Counted from the stretch's first letter, positions 9,125 to 18,570 are shown. The stretch is 64,000 nt of DNA from Paraburkholderia sp. LEh10 (GCF_017814945.1 NZ_JAGIPX010000003.1:124001-188000), one strand, 5' to 3'. Program-made: numbers and translations. The notes: a model not told the origin generated them from the sequence alone.

Positions 9125-10087
9125 ATGGAAAACAAATCCCACGCCTTCTGGGCCGGGCTCTTCACCGTCGTGATGGCGGTTGCGATCGGCGCGGCGGCGT
9201 TTCTGTTCAACGTCGACAGGTCGGTGCGCATCCCTTTCGATCTGATCGCACGGACCAATGTCACAGGCCTGTATCCGGATGCTGCGGTACGATATCGCGG
9301 CCTCGACGTCGGGAAGGTGCAATCGATCAAGTTCGATCGCGGGCATCCGGGGCAGATTCTGATCCGCATCCTGGTCGACAAGAACGCGCCGATCACGCAT
9401 TCGACATTTGGCAGTCTCGGGTTGCAGGGCGTCACGGGCCTTGCGTTCATCCAGCTCGACGACACGGGGCGCGACCAGAGGCCGCTCGCGTCGTCCGCGA
9501 AGGATGTCGCGCAACTGCCGATGCGTCCTGGCCTGTTCGACCAGTTGCAGGCGCGCGGCGACGTGCTGGTGCGGCAGCTCGAAAAGACCGTGCGCGACGT
9601 TGATGCCGTGCTGTCGCCGGAGATGCGCGACCAGTTGCTGGCGACGGCGGCGAGCCTGCAGCACGCGGCCGACGGCGTCGCGACGCTCACCGCGCAGATG
9701 GGTCCCGCCGTCGGCAAGCTGCCTGACACGCTCAACCAGCTGGACAAGACGCTCGCGTCGACGAACCGGATGATCACCAACCTGAATCGTCCTGACGGTC
9801 CGCTCGAAGGCACGCTGAACAAGGTCGGCACGGCCGCGCAGCAGGCAGGCGATGCGCTGACTTCGATGAACGCGACGCTGCAGGACATTTCGGCGCGCGT
9901 CGGCTACGAGACGCTGCCGCGCGTCAATTCGCTGGCTGAGGACGTGCGCTCGGCCGTGCGTTCCGTCGATCGCGCCGCCGATACGTTCAGCGCCACGCCC
10001 AACAGCGTGCTGTTCGGCGCGCCGCGCGCCGCGCCCGGTCCCGGCGAGCCAGGCTTCGTGTGGCCCGCAGCCCATGCGGCGAAATGA
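9125..10087 (+). CDS. MCE-domain (MlaD/PqiB-like) periplasmic lipid-transport protein
   Basis: A 320-residue protein with one N-terminal membrane anchor (residues 7-29, AFWAGLFTVVMAVAIGAAAF) and a single MCE domain (about 40-120: TGLYPDAAVRYRGLDVGKVQ, GLQGVTGLAFIQLD). The rest is a long helical region that could form a channel or needle in a homohexamer. It is the substrate-binding part of the ABC system in the two preceding genes. Start ATG 9125 follows GGGAACC. The long alpha-helical tail resembles the two-MCE-less needle types more than the short E. coli MlaD. Confidence 0.85.
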   Translation: MENKSHAFWAGLFTVVMAVAIGAAAFLFNVDRSVRIPFDLIARTNVTGLYPDAAVRYRGLDVGKVQSIKFDRGHPGQILIRILVDKNAPITHSTFGSLGLQGVTGLAFIQLDDTGRDQRPLASSAKDVAQLPMRPGLFDQLQARGDVLVRQLEKTVRDVDAVLSPEMRDQLLATAASLQHAADGVATLTAQMGPAVGKLPDTLNQLDKTLASTNRMITNLNRPDGPLEGTLNKVGTAAQQAGDALTSMNATLQDISARVGYETLPRVNSLAEDVRSAVRSVDRAADTFSATPNSVLFGAPRAAPGPGEPGFVWPAAHAAK

Positions 10088-10105
10088 ATTTCAAAGGAAC
10101 ACAGC

Positions 10106-10732
10106 ATGACACGCTCGATCAACCGTCTCTTCACCACTCGCGCCGCGCTCGCTGCAACGCTGCTCGCGCTCGGCGTGCTGGCCGGCTGCGCGGGCAATCC
10201 CGCCGCGCTCGCCGACATCCGCTACGACCTCGGCCCGGCTCCGCTGCCTGCGAGCACGGGCACGATGCCGGCCATCAAGGTGCTCGAAGTCTCGGCGCCC
10301 GCCACGCTCGGTTCCGACAATCTCATCTATCGCCTCTCGTTTGCGGACTCGCAGCAGACGGCCTCGTACGCGAACAGCCATTGGACGATGCCGCCCGCGC
10401 AACTGGTGACGCAGCGGCTGCGCAATGCGCTGTCGTCGCGGGGCACGGTGCTCACGGGCGGCGACGGCGTGCGCGCGCCCGTGCTGAAAGTGGATCTCGA
10501 CGAGTTCGAACAGGACTTCGACGGCCAGTCCCAAAGCCACGGCTCCGTCACGGCGCGCACGACGCTGTTCGTCGACGGCAAGGTGGTCGGGCAGCGCACG
10601 TTCATCGCGCGCGCGCCGGCGAGTTCGGCCGACGCGGCGGGCGGCGCGCGCGCACTCGCTGCCGCCACCGACGACCTCGTCGCGCAAATCTCCGCGTGGC
10701 TCGGCGTGCAGGCGCTCGTCGCGCAGCAATGA
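10106..10732 (+). CDS. ABC-type transport auxiliary lipoprotein (PqiC-like)
   Basis: A 208-residue lipoprotein; the signal peptide ends in the lipobox LAGC (Cys about residue 29). The body (PAIKVLEVSAPATLGSDNLI, YRLSFADSQQTASYANSHW, LVTQRLRNALSSRGTVL) matches the PqiC/ABC auxiliary component family, which works with MCE transporters at the outer membrane. It starts 18 bp after the MCE gene with a clear AAAGGA. The set permease-ATPase-MCE-lipoprotein, without MlaC or MlaA, makes this a Pqi-like variant of the Mla layout. Confidence 0.8.
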   Translation: MTRSINRLFTTRAALAATLLALGVLAGCAGNPAALADIRYDLGPAPLPASTGTMPAIKVLEVSAPATLGSDNLIYRLSFADSQQTASYANSHWTMPPAQLVTQRLRNALSSRGTVLTGGDGVRAPVLKVDLDEFEQDFDGQSQSHGSVTARTTLFVDGKVVGQRTFIARAPASSADAAGGARALAAATDDLVAQISAWLGVQALVAQQ

Positions 10733-10762
10733 CGCCTGGCCGCCCCGTCATGGGAGCGCTGC

Positions 10763-11923
10763 ATGCGTGACAAGCCGTGGCAGCGCCGGCCGTCGGCGTT
10801 CGCGAGGCAGGCGCTGGCGCTGTATGCGGCGCTGATCGTCTACGGATCGTGGTATCCGTTCCATGGCTGGCGCTCGCTCGGCATCGGGCCGCTCGCCTAT
10901 CTGTTCGATCCTTTCCCGCAGTATCTGACGGCCTTCGATGTCGTGACGAACGTGCTCGGCTACATGCCGTTCGGCGCGCTCGTCGTGCTGGCCGTGTATC
11001 CGCGCTGGCGCGGCGCGATTGCCGTGGCGTTCGCGTTCGGACTCGGCACGCTGCTGTCGGGCGTGATGGAGGCCGTGCAGACCTATCTGCCGACGCGCGT
11101 CGCGTCGAACCTCGATCTCGCGGCGAACGCGCTTGGCGCGCTGCTCGGCGCGACGCTGATGTCGCCTTTGACGGGTGCGCTGCTCGATCGCGGCATGCTG
11201 CGCCGCGTGCGTTTTCTCTGGTTCGAGCGCGACAGCGCGGCGGCGATCGGTCTCGCGGGCCTGTGGCCGTTTGCGACGATGTATCCGTCGCCGCTGCTGT
11301 TCGGCCTCGGCTCGTGGCCGCGCGAGTTGTGGCTGCGCTTCGATTCGGCGATGCAGGACGCGCTCCTCGCGTGGACGCCCGCCGCGTGGCACGTGCCGGC
11401 GTGGCCCGCGAGGGTCGCTTCCTGGATGCCCGACGATGGATGGGAAGCCGTCATCACCGCGCTCAACCTGCTGGCGGCGGGCGCGCTCGCGTCGCTGCCG
11501 ATGCGCGAGCGCGCGCCGCGCGTGCGCCTGTTGATCGCGTTCGTCGTGGCGACGCTGTTCGTGAAAGCGGGTGCGACGTTTCTGCAGTCGCAATCGGGGC
11601 TCGCGTTCAACTGGGCGACGCCGGGCGCGCTGATCGGGCTCGCGAGCGGCTGCGTCGCGATGCTGCTCGCATTGAAGCTGCCGCGCGGCACGCGGGCCGC
11701 GCTCACCGCGACGGCGCTCGCCGTGTCGCTCGTGTTCGTCAATCTGCTGCCCGTGAATCCATATTTCGACGTCGTGCTGGCCGACTGGCGGCAAGGCCGC
11801 TATCTGCATTTCAACGGCCTCGCGCGCTGGCTCGCGTGGATGTGGCCATATGCGGCGCTCGTGTGGGTCGCGCTGTCGATGGAACGCGCGTTGCTGTCGA
11901 AAAGACGAGGCTCCGGCGTCTGA
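10763..11923 (+). CDS. VanZ-family multispanning membrane protein
   Basis: A 386-residue protein. Residues 1-135 form a VanZ-like domain (YAALIVYGSWYPFHGW, then FDVVTNVLGYMPFGALVVLA, then the NLDLAANALGALLGA helix); several more hydrophobic helices follow (for example LLIAFVVATLFVKAGATFLQ and ALTATALAVSLVFVNLLPVN). VanZ is linked to teicoplanin resistance in enterococci, but most proteobacterial family members have no assigned role. It lies 30 bp after the transport lipoprotein gene and may be co-transcribed. No catalytic motif is visible. Confidence 0.75.
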   Translation: MRDKPWQRRPSAFARQALALYAALIVYGSWYPFHGWRSLGIGPLAYLFDPFPQYLTAFDVVTNVLGYMPFGALVVLAVYPRWRGAIAVAFAFGLGTLLSGVMEAVQTYLPTRVASNLDLAANALGALLGATLMSPLTGALLDRGMLRRVRFLWFERDSAAAIGLAGLWPFATMYPSPLLFGLGSWPRELWLRFDSAMQDALLAWTPAAWHVPAWPARVASWMPDDGWEAVITALNLLAAGALASLPMRERAPRVRLLIAFVVATLFVKAGATFLQSQSGLAFNWATPGALIGLASGCVAMLLALKLPRGTRAALTATALAVSLVFVNLLPVNPYFDVVLADWRQGRYLHFNGLARWLAWMWPYAALVWVALSMERALLSKRRGSGV

Positions 11924-12090
11924 GATCGCGTCGCGCGGCGCGTGCGTCGCGATGCCGGATGCAGGCACAACCACGGTGGACTGCGTCGCCGGATGCCGCT
12001 CGCTATAATCGACGGGACCTTGCAGCCTGCTCGCACGCGCCGTCCGTTCGCGCACGGCGCATCATCAACGGATTTCACACGCCAGTCATC

Positions 12091-12414
12091 ATGGATTCCT
12101 TCTTCAAGTACCACGTCTTTTTCTGTCTGAACCAGCGCGAGCCGGGCGCGGCGCGTCCCTGCTGCGCGAACTGCAACGCCCAGGAAATGCAGGAATACGC
12201 GAAGAAACGCGTGAAGCAGCTCGGCCTTGCCGGTCCCGGCCAGGTGCGCATCAACAAGGCCGGGTGTCTGGACCGCTGCGAGGAGGGGCCGACGATCGTC
12301 GTGTATCCCGAAGGCGTCTGGTACACGTATGTCGACCAGAGCGACATCGACGAAATCGTCGATTCTCATCTCGCGAACGGCAAGATCGTCGAGCGTCTTC
12401 TGATCGACCGTTGA
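12091..12414 (+). CDS. (2Fe-2S) thioredoxin-like ferredoxin
   Basis: A 107-residue protein starting MDSFFKYHVFFCLNQREPG. Cysteines in FFCLNQ, RPCCANCNA and NKAGCLDRCEEGPT are arranged as in the thioredoxin-fold ferredoxins (NuoE/Shethna-like), which bind one 2Fe-2S cluster; VVYPEGVWYTYVDQSDIDEI is the usual C-terminal segment. Redox partner unknown. Start ATG 12091. A TATAAT at 12004-12009 may be its promoter -10, but no good -35 is visible. The hydrolase gene follows after 46 bp. Confidence 0.85.
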   Translation: MDSFFKYHVFFCLNQREPGAARPCCANCNAQEMQEYAKKRVKQLGLAGPGQVRINKAGCLDRCEEGPTIVVYPEGVWYTYVDQSDIDEIVDSHLANGKIVERLLIDR

Positions 12415-12460
12415 TCCGCTTTATCGCCATGCCTCGCGATTCACAGCGACCCCATACACG

Positions 12461-13117
12461 ATGAACGTACACACGAAGAAGTATCTGATCGACGGCCCGG
12501 TGGGCAAGATCGAAGTCGCCGTCGATGCGCCCGACGCCAGCCGCGAATCGGGCGGCGATGCGCGCTTTGCGCCGCGAGGCATCGCGCTCGTCGCGCATCC
12601 GCACCCGCTTTTCGGCGGCACGATGGACAACAAGGTCGCGCAGACGCTCGCGCGCACGCTGGTCCAGCTGAACTACGTCACCTACCGCTCGAATTTTCGC
12701 GGAGTAGGCGAAACGCAAGGCACGCATGACGCGGGCATCGGCGAGCGCGACGACCTGCGCGCCGTGCTCGACCATATGCGCGCGCAGCCCGGCCAGGCCG
12801 ATCTGCCGCTCGTGCTCGCGGGCTTTTCGTTCGGCACCTTCGTGCTGTCGCACGTCGCCGCGCGGCTCGCGCAAGAGGGGCAGGAGATCGAGCGGATGGT
12901 ATTCGTCGGCACGGCGGCGAGCCGCTGGGAGGTCGCGCCCGTGCCGGAAAACACGCTCGTGATTCACGGCGAAACCGACGATACCGTGCCCGTCCAGTCG
13001 GTGTTCGACTGGGCGCGCCCGCAGGAACTGCCCGTCATCGTGATTCCCGGCGCCGAGCACTTCCTGCATCGCAAGCTGCATATTCTGAAGCGCATCATCG
13101 TCGACGCGTGGCGGTGA
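12461..13117 (+). CDS. Alpha/beta hydrolase
   Basis: A 218-residue single-domain hydrolase. It has the oxyanion segment HPHPLFGGTMDNKV, the nucleophile elbow GFSFGTF (G-x-S-x-G), a late acid in HGETDDTVP and the catalytic His in PGAEHFLHRKL. It resembles the short dienelactone-hydrolase/CocE-like group in which the N-terminus (KKYLIDGPVGKIEVAVDAP) forms a small beta sheet. Substrate unknown. It directly follows the ferredoxin gene and is followed by a hairpin at 13142-13168. Confidence 0.8.
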   Translation: MNVHTKKYLIDGPVGKIEVAVDAPDASRESGGDARFAPRGIALVAHPHPLFGGTMDNKVAQTLARTLVQLNYVTYRSNFRGVGETQGTHDAGIGERDDLRAVLDHMRAQPGQADLPLVLAGFSFGTFVLSHVAARLAQEGQEIERMVFVGTAASRWEVAPVPENTLVIHGETDDTVPVQSVFDWARPQELPVIVIPGAEHFLHRKLHILKRIIVDAWR

Positions 13118-13490
13118 GTCCGTCGCGCGCGCGGTCTCGAAACATGAGCGGCCGCGTGCCGCTCATGTCGCAAAAAAGCCGCGCAAATGCGGGAAAAACT
13201 CCGTGACGTTGAGCAAATTGTCAGGCAGCGCCGCGTATAATGAGCGCTCTTTTTTTGGGCGCAGCGTTGCCCGTCTGGTGGATCGAATCGCCTTGCTCGT
13301 GAGTTCATGGCGGCGGATTCGGCGCGAGATGCGAGGCGCGCTGCGCGAACCGACCGCGTGACAGTCTGACGAGCAGTCAAATGGGCGCCGCACCGCTCGT
13401 GCGCGGCCGCGCTGCGAGTCGGGCATCGCGCGATTCATCGAACTGCGCTTCCGTGCGCAACCAGAACAACCTTCTGCCCGAATCCATCCT
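13118..13490. other. 373-bp intergenic region upstream of the D,D-carboxypeptidase gene
   Basis: Contains a strong hairpin just after the hydrolase gene (11-bp perfect stem, 13142-13168, loop CGCGT) with no T-run on the plus strand, so it is at best a factor-assisted terminator. A perfect TATAAT sits at 13236-13241 with TTGTCA or TTGAGC upstream at non-optimal spacing (12 or 21), followed by seven T residues at 13250-13256. This is the probable promoter region of dacC. No coding sequence recognised. Confidence 0.5.
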
Positions 13491-14717
13491 ATGCGCTTTT
13501 CGAAACCCGGCCTTTTCAGTCAAAGCCTCGCTTCTTTCGTTCCGCAATCCGTTGCCAGAAAATTCGCGCTAGGTCTCGCGCTGCCCGCCGCGCTCGTCGC
13601 GGGCAGCGCATTCGCGCAGGTGCCGCCGCCAGGCGTGAACGCGCGCTCGTGGGTGCTCGTCGACGCGACCAGCAACCAGGTGCTCGCTTCGGCCAACCCG
13701 GATGAGCGAGTCGAGCCGGCGTCGCTGACCAAGCTGATGACGGCTTATCTCGTGTTCGAAGCGCTGTCGGCGAAGAAGATCACGATGGATCAGACGATCA
13801 ATCCGAGCGAAGCCGTGCGCCGCGTGAGGAACGACGAATCGCGCATGTTCATCGAGGCGAACAAGCCCGTCACGGTTCACGATCTCGTCTACGGCATGAT
13901 CGTGCAGTCGGGCAACGACGCGGCGATCGCACTCGCGGAGCTGGTCGGCGGCAGCGAATCGCAGTTCGTCAACCTGATGAACGCGGAAGCGCAAAAGCTC
14001 GGCATGAAAAACACGCATTTCGCCGATGTAAATGGCATGCCCGACGCGCAGCACTACACGACGGCCGGCGACCTCGCCATCCTGTCCGCGCGTCTGATTC
14101 GCGACTACCCGGATTACTACAACATCTTTTCCGTCAAGGAATTCACGTATAACAAGATCAAGCAGCCGAACCGCAACCGCCTGCTGTGGATCGACCCGAC
14201 CGTCGACGGCCTGAAGACGGGTCACACGCAAGCGGCCGGCTACTGCCTGATCGCCAGCGCGAAGCGTCCGCTGCCGGGCGTGCCGGATGCGTCGCGCCGT
14301 CTCGTGTCGGTGATGATGGGTGAGCAGAAGGAGCACGACCGCGTGCAGGACAGCCTGAAGATGCTGAACTACGGCTACTCCGCGTATGACGCAGTGCGCC
14401 TGTACAAGGCCAACCAGGTCATCGAGACGCCGCGTGTCTACAAGGGCTCGCAGGACACCGTGAAGCTCGGCGTGAAGAGCGATCAGTACATCACGCTGCC
14501 GAAGGGCGTGGCCGACAAGGTCAAGCCGCAGGTCGACCACACCGACCCGCTGATCGCGCCGATCGCGGAAGGCCAGCAGGTGGGCAGCGTGAAGTTCGTC
14601 GCGGACGGCAAGACCCTCGCGCAGGTGCCGCTCGTCGCGCTGCAGGCCGTGCCGCAGGCGGGCATCGTCGGCCGCGTTTGGGATTCGATGATGCTGATGT
14701 TCAACAAGAAGAAGTAA
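13491..14717 (+). CDS. dacC: D-alanyl-D-alanine carboxypeptidase (PBP5/6 type)
   Basis: A 408-residue low-molecular-weight penicillin-binding protein. An N-terminal signal ends near GSAFAQ (about residue 43). The serine-peptidase triad motifs are S78-L-T-K81 (PASLTKLMTAY), SGN (MIVQSGNDAAIAL) and KTG (GLKTGHTQAAGYC). The C-terminal beta domain and the final amphipathic helix (GRVWDSMMLMFNKKK) anchor it to the outer face of the inner membrane. It trims the terminal D-Ala of peptidoglycan stem peptides, which limits cross-linking and affects shape. The gene lies immediately before ybeD and lipB/lipA, the same neighbourhood as dacA-ybeD-lipB-lipA in enterobacteria. Confidence 0.9.
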   Translation: MRFSKPGLFSQSLASFVPQSVARKFALGLALPAALVAGSAFAQVPPPGVNARSWVLVDATSNQVLASANPDERVEPASLTKLMTAYLVFEALSAKKITMDQTINPSEAVRRVRNDESRMFIEANKPVTVHDLVYGMIVQSGNDAAIALAELVGGSESQFVNLMNAEAQKLGMKNTHFADVNGMPDAQHYTTAGDLAILSARLIRDYPDYYNIFSVKEFTYNKIKQPNRNRLLWIDPTVDGLKTGHTQAAGYCLIASAKRPLPGVPDASRRLVSVMMGEQKEHDRVQDSLKMLNYGYSAYDAVRLYKANQVIETPRVYKGSQDTVKLGVKSDQYITLPKGVADKVKPQVDHTDPLIAPIAEGQQVGSVKFVADGKTLAQVPLVALQAVPQAGIVGRVWDSMMLMFNKKK

Positions 14718-14807
14718 GCCGGCAGGAAGGAGAAAGTCTGCGGCTTGCTTTTTGTCCGCGCGCAATCATATGGATGTGATTGCGTGCGATGAATACAGGA
14801 GCCGAGG

Positions 14808-15077
14808 ATGAGTCCCGTGAACGAATCATTGATCGATTTTCCGTGCGATTTCCCCATCAAGGTGATGGGCAAATCGCACCCTGATTTCCAGACGACGATC
14901 GTCGAGGTGATCCGCCGGTTCGACGGCGGTTTCGATGCGGCGCGTGTCGAGGTGCGGCCGTCGAGCGGCGGCAACTATACCGGCCTGACGGTGACGGTGC
15001 GCGCGTTGAATCGCGAGCATCTCGACGATATCTATCGGGCGCTGACAGGGCATCCGATGGTGAAAGTGGTGCTGTAA
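14808..15077 (+). CDS. ybeD: YbeD family protein (DUF493)
   Basis: An 89-residue protein with the family opening LIDFPCDFPIKVMGKSHPDF and an ACT-like fold ending GHPMVKVVL. YbeD is a conserved small protein usually found beside dacA and lipB; an allosteric or regulatory role in lipoate metabolism has been suggested from its fold but is not settled. ATG at 14808 follows AGGAGCCGAGG. A LysR gene on the other strand ends 30 bp downstream and separates this gene from lipB. Confidence 0.85.
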   Translation: MSPVNESLIDFPCDFPIKVMGKSHPDFQTTIVEVIRRFDGGFDAARVEVRPSSGGNYTGLTVTVRALNREHLDDIYRALTGHPMVKVVL

Positions 15078-15107
15078 CGCACTTTGCGGCGGACAGGCGG
15101 CGGCGCG

Positions 15108-16127
15108 CTAGCGCTCCGTCTGCGCCGCTGGAAGCTGGACGTGCAATGCGTCCGGCGCAGGTCGCGCGTCGCTTTTTTCCTGTATTTGCCTGCTGGCCGA
15201 ACGCTTCGCGTTTTCAGTGCACGCGCTTTCGAACAATTGCCGAAAGCGTGCGACTTCGTCGAATACCCAATCCCGGAAGGCTTTCACGCGGGCTGTCTGC
15301 AACATCTGCGGTGCGCAGATGAAGAAGTACTGCCACGGGCTCGGGCCGTCGATATCGAATAGCCGTATGAGCCGGCCCGCTGCGATTTCGTGCATCGCAA
15401 GCGAGCGGCGCGTCAGCGCGACACCCTGGCCGTCGATGGCCGCCTGCAGCAGATTCGACGAATCCTGATACAGCACGCCGCGTTTCGGCTCGGGCAAGTC
15501 GGTCAGGCCGGCTGCGTCGAACCACGGACGCCACAGCTCGTCGTCGGAGCGCAGCAGCGGCACGTTCGCGAGATCGGCGGGCGTTGTCGGCAAATTGCCG
15601 CCGTTGAAGCTCGGCGAGCAGGCAGGGAAAAACACCTCTTCGAGCAGCAGCTCGGCGTGCAGCCCCGGATAGTTGCCATAGCCGAAGCGGATCGCGCAGT
15701 CGACGTCGTCGCGGGCGAAGTCGGTGAGCGCATTGGTCGACAGCAGTTCGAGATCCCACTGCGGATTCGCCTCGATGAAGCTGCCGATGCGCGGCGTCAC
15801 CCAGCGCGCCGCGAATGACGTCAGCATCGACACGATGAGCCGCCGGTCGCGGTCCCCGGCGCGTATTTCGCGCGTGGCCTCCGCCAGCGCCACCAGCGCC
15901 GTGCGCACTTGCGATGCGTAGCGCCGGCCGACATCGGTGAGCCGCACGCGCTTGCCGTCGCGAGCGAAAAGCTTCACACCCAGTGCTTCTTCCAGTGCGC
16001 GAATCTGGTGGCTCACGGCGCCGTGCGTGACGAATAGCTCGTCGGCGGCGCGCGAAAAGCTCTCGTGACGAGCAGCGGCCTCGAAAGCCCTGACCGCGTT
16101 CAGTGCGGGTAGTTGTCGAAGATCCAT
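15108..16127 (-). CDS. LysR-family transcriptional regulator, GcvA-like
   Basis: A 339-residue regulator. The winged helix-turn-helix covers residues 1-65 (LNAVRAFEAAARHESFSRAA, VTHGAVSHQIRALEEALGVK); the effector domain resembles GcvA/AmpR (NPQWDLELLSTNALTDFARD, DVDCAIRFGYGNYPGLHAEL). The C-terminus extends about 35 residues past the usual end with a polar tail. Start MDLRQLPALN at 16127 is preferred; an upstream ATG at 16142 adds five residues. It is divergent from the DUF2917 gene, 98 bp away, which is a plausible target. It is inserted between ybeD and lipB relative to the enterobacterial order. Confidence 0.85.
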   Translation of the reverse strand: MDLRQLPALNAVRAFEAAARHESFSRAADELFVTHGAVSHQIRALEEALGVKLFARDGKRVRLTDVGRRYASQVRTALVALAEATREIRAGDRDRRLIVSMLTSFAARWVTPRIGSFIEANPQWDLELLSTNALTDFARDDVDCAIRFGYGNYPGLHAELLLEEVFFPACSPSFNGGNLPTTPADLANVPLLRSDDELWRPWFDAAGLTDLPEPKRGVLYQDSSNLLQAAIDGQGVALTRRSLAMHEIAAGRLIRLFDIDGPSPWQYFFICAPQMLQTARVKAFRDWVFDEVARFRQLFESACTENAKRSASRQIQEKSDARPAPDALHVQLPAAQTER

Positions 16128-16225
16128 CGCAATTTTTCTCACATAGCCGTGAAAATTGCTCGTTTTGCGTAAACCCTTGTCCCGTCTACGATTGTAGCCA
16201 TGAAGTGATTTTTGGCGAGGCCATC

Positions 16226-16552
16226 ATGCGAGAAATTTCCTCTAGCATCACGTTCGAAATCATAGCCGGCGAAACCGTTCCGATGAAAGTTACGCGCAGC
16301 ACCCGGCTCGCCGTCTCGGGCGGCGCGGTGTGGGTGACGCGCAGCGACGACGTCGAAGACTACTGGCTCGAACCCGGCAAGACGCTGCGTCTGCGGCGCG
16401 GCGAAAGGCTGTGGCTATCCGTCGAACGCGGCACGCAGGCGCGCGTGGCATTCCTCGTGCCGACGCGCTGCGATCAAAAGGCGCTGAACTGGGTGGCCCG
16501 GGTCACCGAACGATTCGGCGCGTGGCTGCGCTCCGGATGGCGCACCGTCTGA
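16226..16552 (+). CDS. DUF2917 domain-containing protein
   Basis: A 108-residue protein beginning MREISSSITFEIIAGETVPM. It has a small beta-rich core (STRLAVSGGAVWVTRSDDVE, DYWLEPGKTLRLRRGERLWL), the pattern of DUF2917, which looks like a small cupin-like barrel. No catalytic residues are evident and function is unknown. The gene is divergently arranged with the LysR regulator, so regulation by that protein is likely but not shown. A longer frame from 16103 exists but lacks a ribosome-binding site and enters the LysR coding region. Confidence 0.75.
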   Translation: MREISSSITFEIIAGETVPMKVTRSTRLAVSGGAVWVTRSDDVEDYWLEPGKTLRLRRGERLWLSVERGTQARVAFLVPTRCDQKALNWVARVTERFGAWLRSGWRTV

Positions 16553-16624
16553 TTCACTCACTGTTTCCGTACATTGCCCTCATGGCCGGCGAGGCGCGCA
16601 GGATTTCGGTAAACTGCCGACATC

Positions 16625-17392
16625 ATGTGTGCCACGCCGGTTTCATCGTCCCCCCATTCTTCAGACACCCGTCAGCCTGACGTTGACGCGCCCGGCCTTG
16701 CCGCACAGCCCGTGATCGTTCGCTGGCGCGGCTCGGAGGGCTATCAGGCGAGCTTCGACGCGATGCGCGCGTTCACGGATTCGCGCACCCACGAAACCTC
16801 AGACGAAATCTGGCTCGTCGAGCATCCGCCCGTTTTCACGCTCGGCCAAGCCGGCGATCCCGCGCATCTGCTCGCCGCCGACAGCGGCATTCCGCTTGTC
16901 AAGGTCGATCGAGGTGGGCAGATCACCTATCACGGCCCCGGTCAGGTGGTCGCCTATCTGCTGCTGGATTTGCGACGTCGAAAGCTGATGGTGCGCGAGC
17001 TGGTGACGCGGATCGAGCAGGCCGTGATCGACACACTCGCAGCGTATAATCTCGCCGGAGAACGCAAGGCGGGCGCGCCCGGCATCTATGTCGCGCCCGG
17101 GCAGCCGGATGCAGGGCTGCATACCGGCGCGAAAATCGCCGCGCTGGGCCTGAAAATCCGCAGCGGTTGCAGCTATCACGGTGTCAGCCTCAACGTGAAA
17201 ATGGATCTGCAGCCGTTTCTCGCCATCAATCCATGCGGCTACGCGGGGCTTGAAACAGTCGACATGGCGACGCTCGGCGTCGCCGCCGGCTGGGACGACG
17301 TAGCCCGAACCCTTGCAGCAAGCCTCATCGCCAACATCGACGGCAGTCCCGCGGCCGTCGGCCAACCGCAGGTGGGTGCCATCACCGCCTGA
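16625..17392 (+). CDS. lipB: Lipoyl(octanoyl) transferase
   Basis: A 255-residue enzyme that moves octanoate from octanoyl-ACP to lipoyl domains. Key motifs are [20 protein letters not shown] (with the catalytic-region His), the lysine-bearing [14 protein letters not shown], and the acyl-thioester Cys in [16 protein letters not shown]. The 25-residue N-terminal Ser/Pro segment is longer than usual, so a later start is possible, but ATG 16625 is the only clear one upstream of the conserved [11 protein letters not shown]. lipA follows 13 bp later, so the two are co-transcribed. Confidence 0.92.
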   Translation: MCATPVSSSPHSSDTRQPDVDAPGLAAQPVIVRWRGSEGYQASFDAMRAFTDSRTHETSDEIWLVEHPPVFTLGQAGDPAHLLAADSGIPLVKVDRGGQITYHGPGQVVAYLLLDLRRRKLMVRELVTRIEQAVIDTLAAYNLAGERKAGAPGIYVAPGQPDAGLHTGAKIAALGLKIRSGCSYHGVSLNVKMDLQPFLAINPCGYAGLETVDMATLGVAAGWDDVARTLAASLIANIDGSPAAVGQPQVGAITA

Positions 17393-17405
17393 CTGGAACG
17401 AACGA

Positions 17406-18428
17406 ATGACTGACGTTACCGCGAATCCCGCAGCTTCCGACTCTGCCAACCACGCAGCAAGCAGCGCGGCCAATGCCGTTGCGGCGCCTTATGACGCCAC
17501 CGCGAAGCAGAAGGCACAAGCCAAGACTGCGCGCATTCCGATCAAGATCGTTCCGATCGAAAAACTGAAGAAGCCCGACTGGATCCGCGTGAAGGCGGCG
17601 ACGGGCAATTCGCGGTTCTACGAGATCAAGCAGATTCTGCGCGAGCACAACCTGCATACCGTGTGCGAGGAAGCGAGCTGCCCGAACATCGGCGAATGCT
17701 TCGGCAAGGGCACCGCGACGTTCATGATCATGGGCGACAAATGCACGCGCCGCTGCCCGTTCTGCGACGTCGGCCACGGCCGTCCCGATCCGCTCGATCC
17801 GCAAGAGCCGGCGAACCTTGCGCGCACGATCGCCGCGCTCAAGCTGAAGTACGTGGTGATCACGAGCGTCGATCGCGACGATCTGCGTGACGGCGGCGCG
17901 GCGCACTTCGTCGAGTGCATCGAGAAGACGCGCGAGTTGTCGCCGGAAACGCGCATTGAAATCCTCACGCCGGACTTCCGTGGCCGTCTGGATCGCGCGC
18001 TCGGCATCCTGAACGCCGCGCCGCCCGATGTGATGAACCACAACCTCGAAACGGTGCCGCGTCTGTACAAGGAAGCGCGTCCGGGTTCCGACTATGCGCA
18101 TTCGCTGAAGCTGCTGAAGGACTTCAAGGCGCTGCATCCGGAAACTGCGACGAAGTCGGGCCTGATGGTCGGTCTTGGCGAGACGGAAGAAGAAATCCTG
18201 CAGGTGATGCGCGATCTGCGCGAGCACAATGTCGACATGCTGACGATCGGCCAGTATCTGCAGCCGTCGGAGCATCATCTGCCCGTGCGTGCCTATGTGC
18301 ATCCCGATACGTTCAAGATGTACGAGGAAGAAGCGTACAAGATGGGCTTCACGCACGCGGCTGTCGGCGCGATGGTGCGCTCGAGCTATCACGCCGACGT
18401 GCAGGCGCATGATGCCGGCGTGGTCTGA
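17406..18428 (+). CDS. lipA: Lipoyl synthase
   Basis: A 340-residue radical SAM enzyme that inserts two sulfurs into octanoyl-lipoyl domains. The auxiliary cluster is bound by [12 protein letters not shown], and the SAM cluster by CTRRCPFC (C-x3-C-x2-C). The auxiliary-cluster serine is in the C-terminal [10 protein letters not shown]. The first 50 residues are an Ala-rich, poorly conserved leader. It follows lipB after 13 bp and ends at a strong terminator at 18461-18486. Confidence 0.95.
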   Translation: MTDVTANPAASDSANHAASSAANAVAAPYDATAKQKAQAKTARIPIKIVPIEKLKKPDWIRVKAATGNSRFYEIKQILREHNLHTVCEEASCPNIGECFGKGTATFMIMGDKCTRRCPFCDVGHGRPDPLDPQEPANLARTIAALKLKYVVITSVDRDDLRDGGAAHFVECIEKTRELSPETRIEILTPDFRGRLDRALGILNAAPPDVMNHNLETVPRLYKEARPGSDYAHSLKLLKDFKALHPETATKSGLMVGLGETEEEILQVMRDLREHNVDMLTIGQYLQPSEHHLPVRAYVHPDTFKMYEEEAYKMGFTHAAVGAMVRSSYHADVQAHDAGVV

Positions 18429-18460
18429 TTGCCAACAGCAGTAGCCATCGATTGAAGCAA

Positions 18461-18486
18461 AAAAGCCCGCGAAAGCGGGCTTTTTT
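18461..18486 (+). terminator. Rho-independent terminator of lipBA
   Basis: GC-rich stem GCCCGC / GCGGGC with a GAAA tetraloop, flanked by AAAA on the left and six T residues on the right; extended pairing makes it usable on both strands. It ends the lipB-lipA transcript 33 bp after the lipA stop codon. Confidence 0.9.
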
Positions 18487-18570
18487 GTGCTGTGCGTGCG
18501 CGCGAAAACGGTGGCGCTCACCTCAAAAGCAAAAACGCACAAAACTACAACAACACCGCGTTGTGCGACT

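Noticed and set aside
10777..12090. Long 5' extension in the same frame as the ferredoxin gene
   Set aside because: The frame passes through the VanZ gene out of phase and is Ala/Arg-rich without family features; the ferredoxin begins at ATG 12091.
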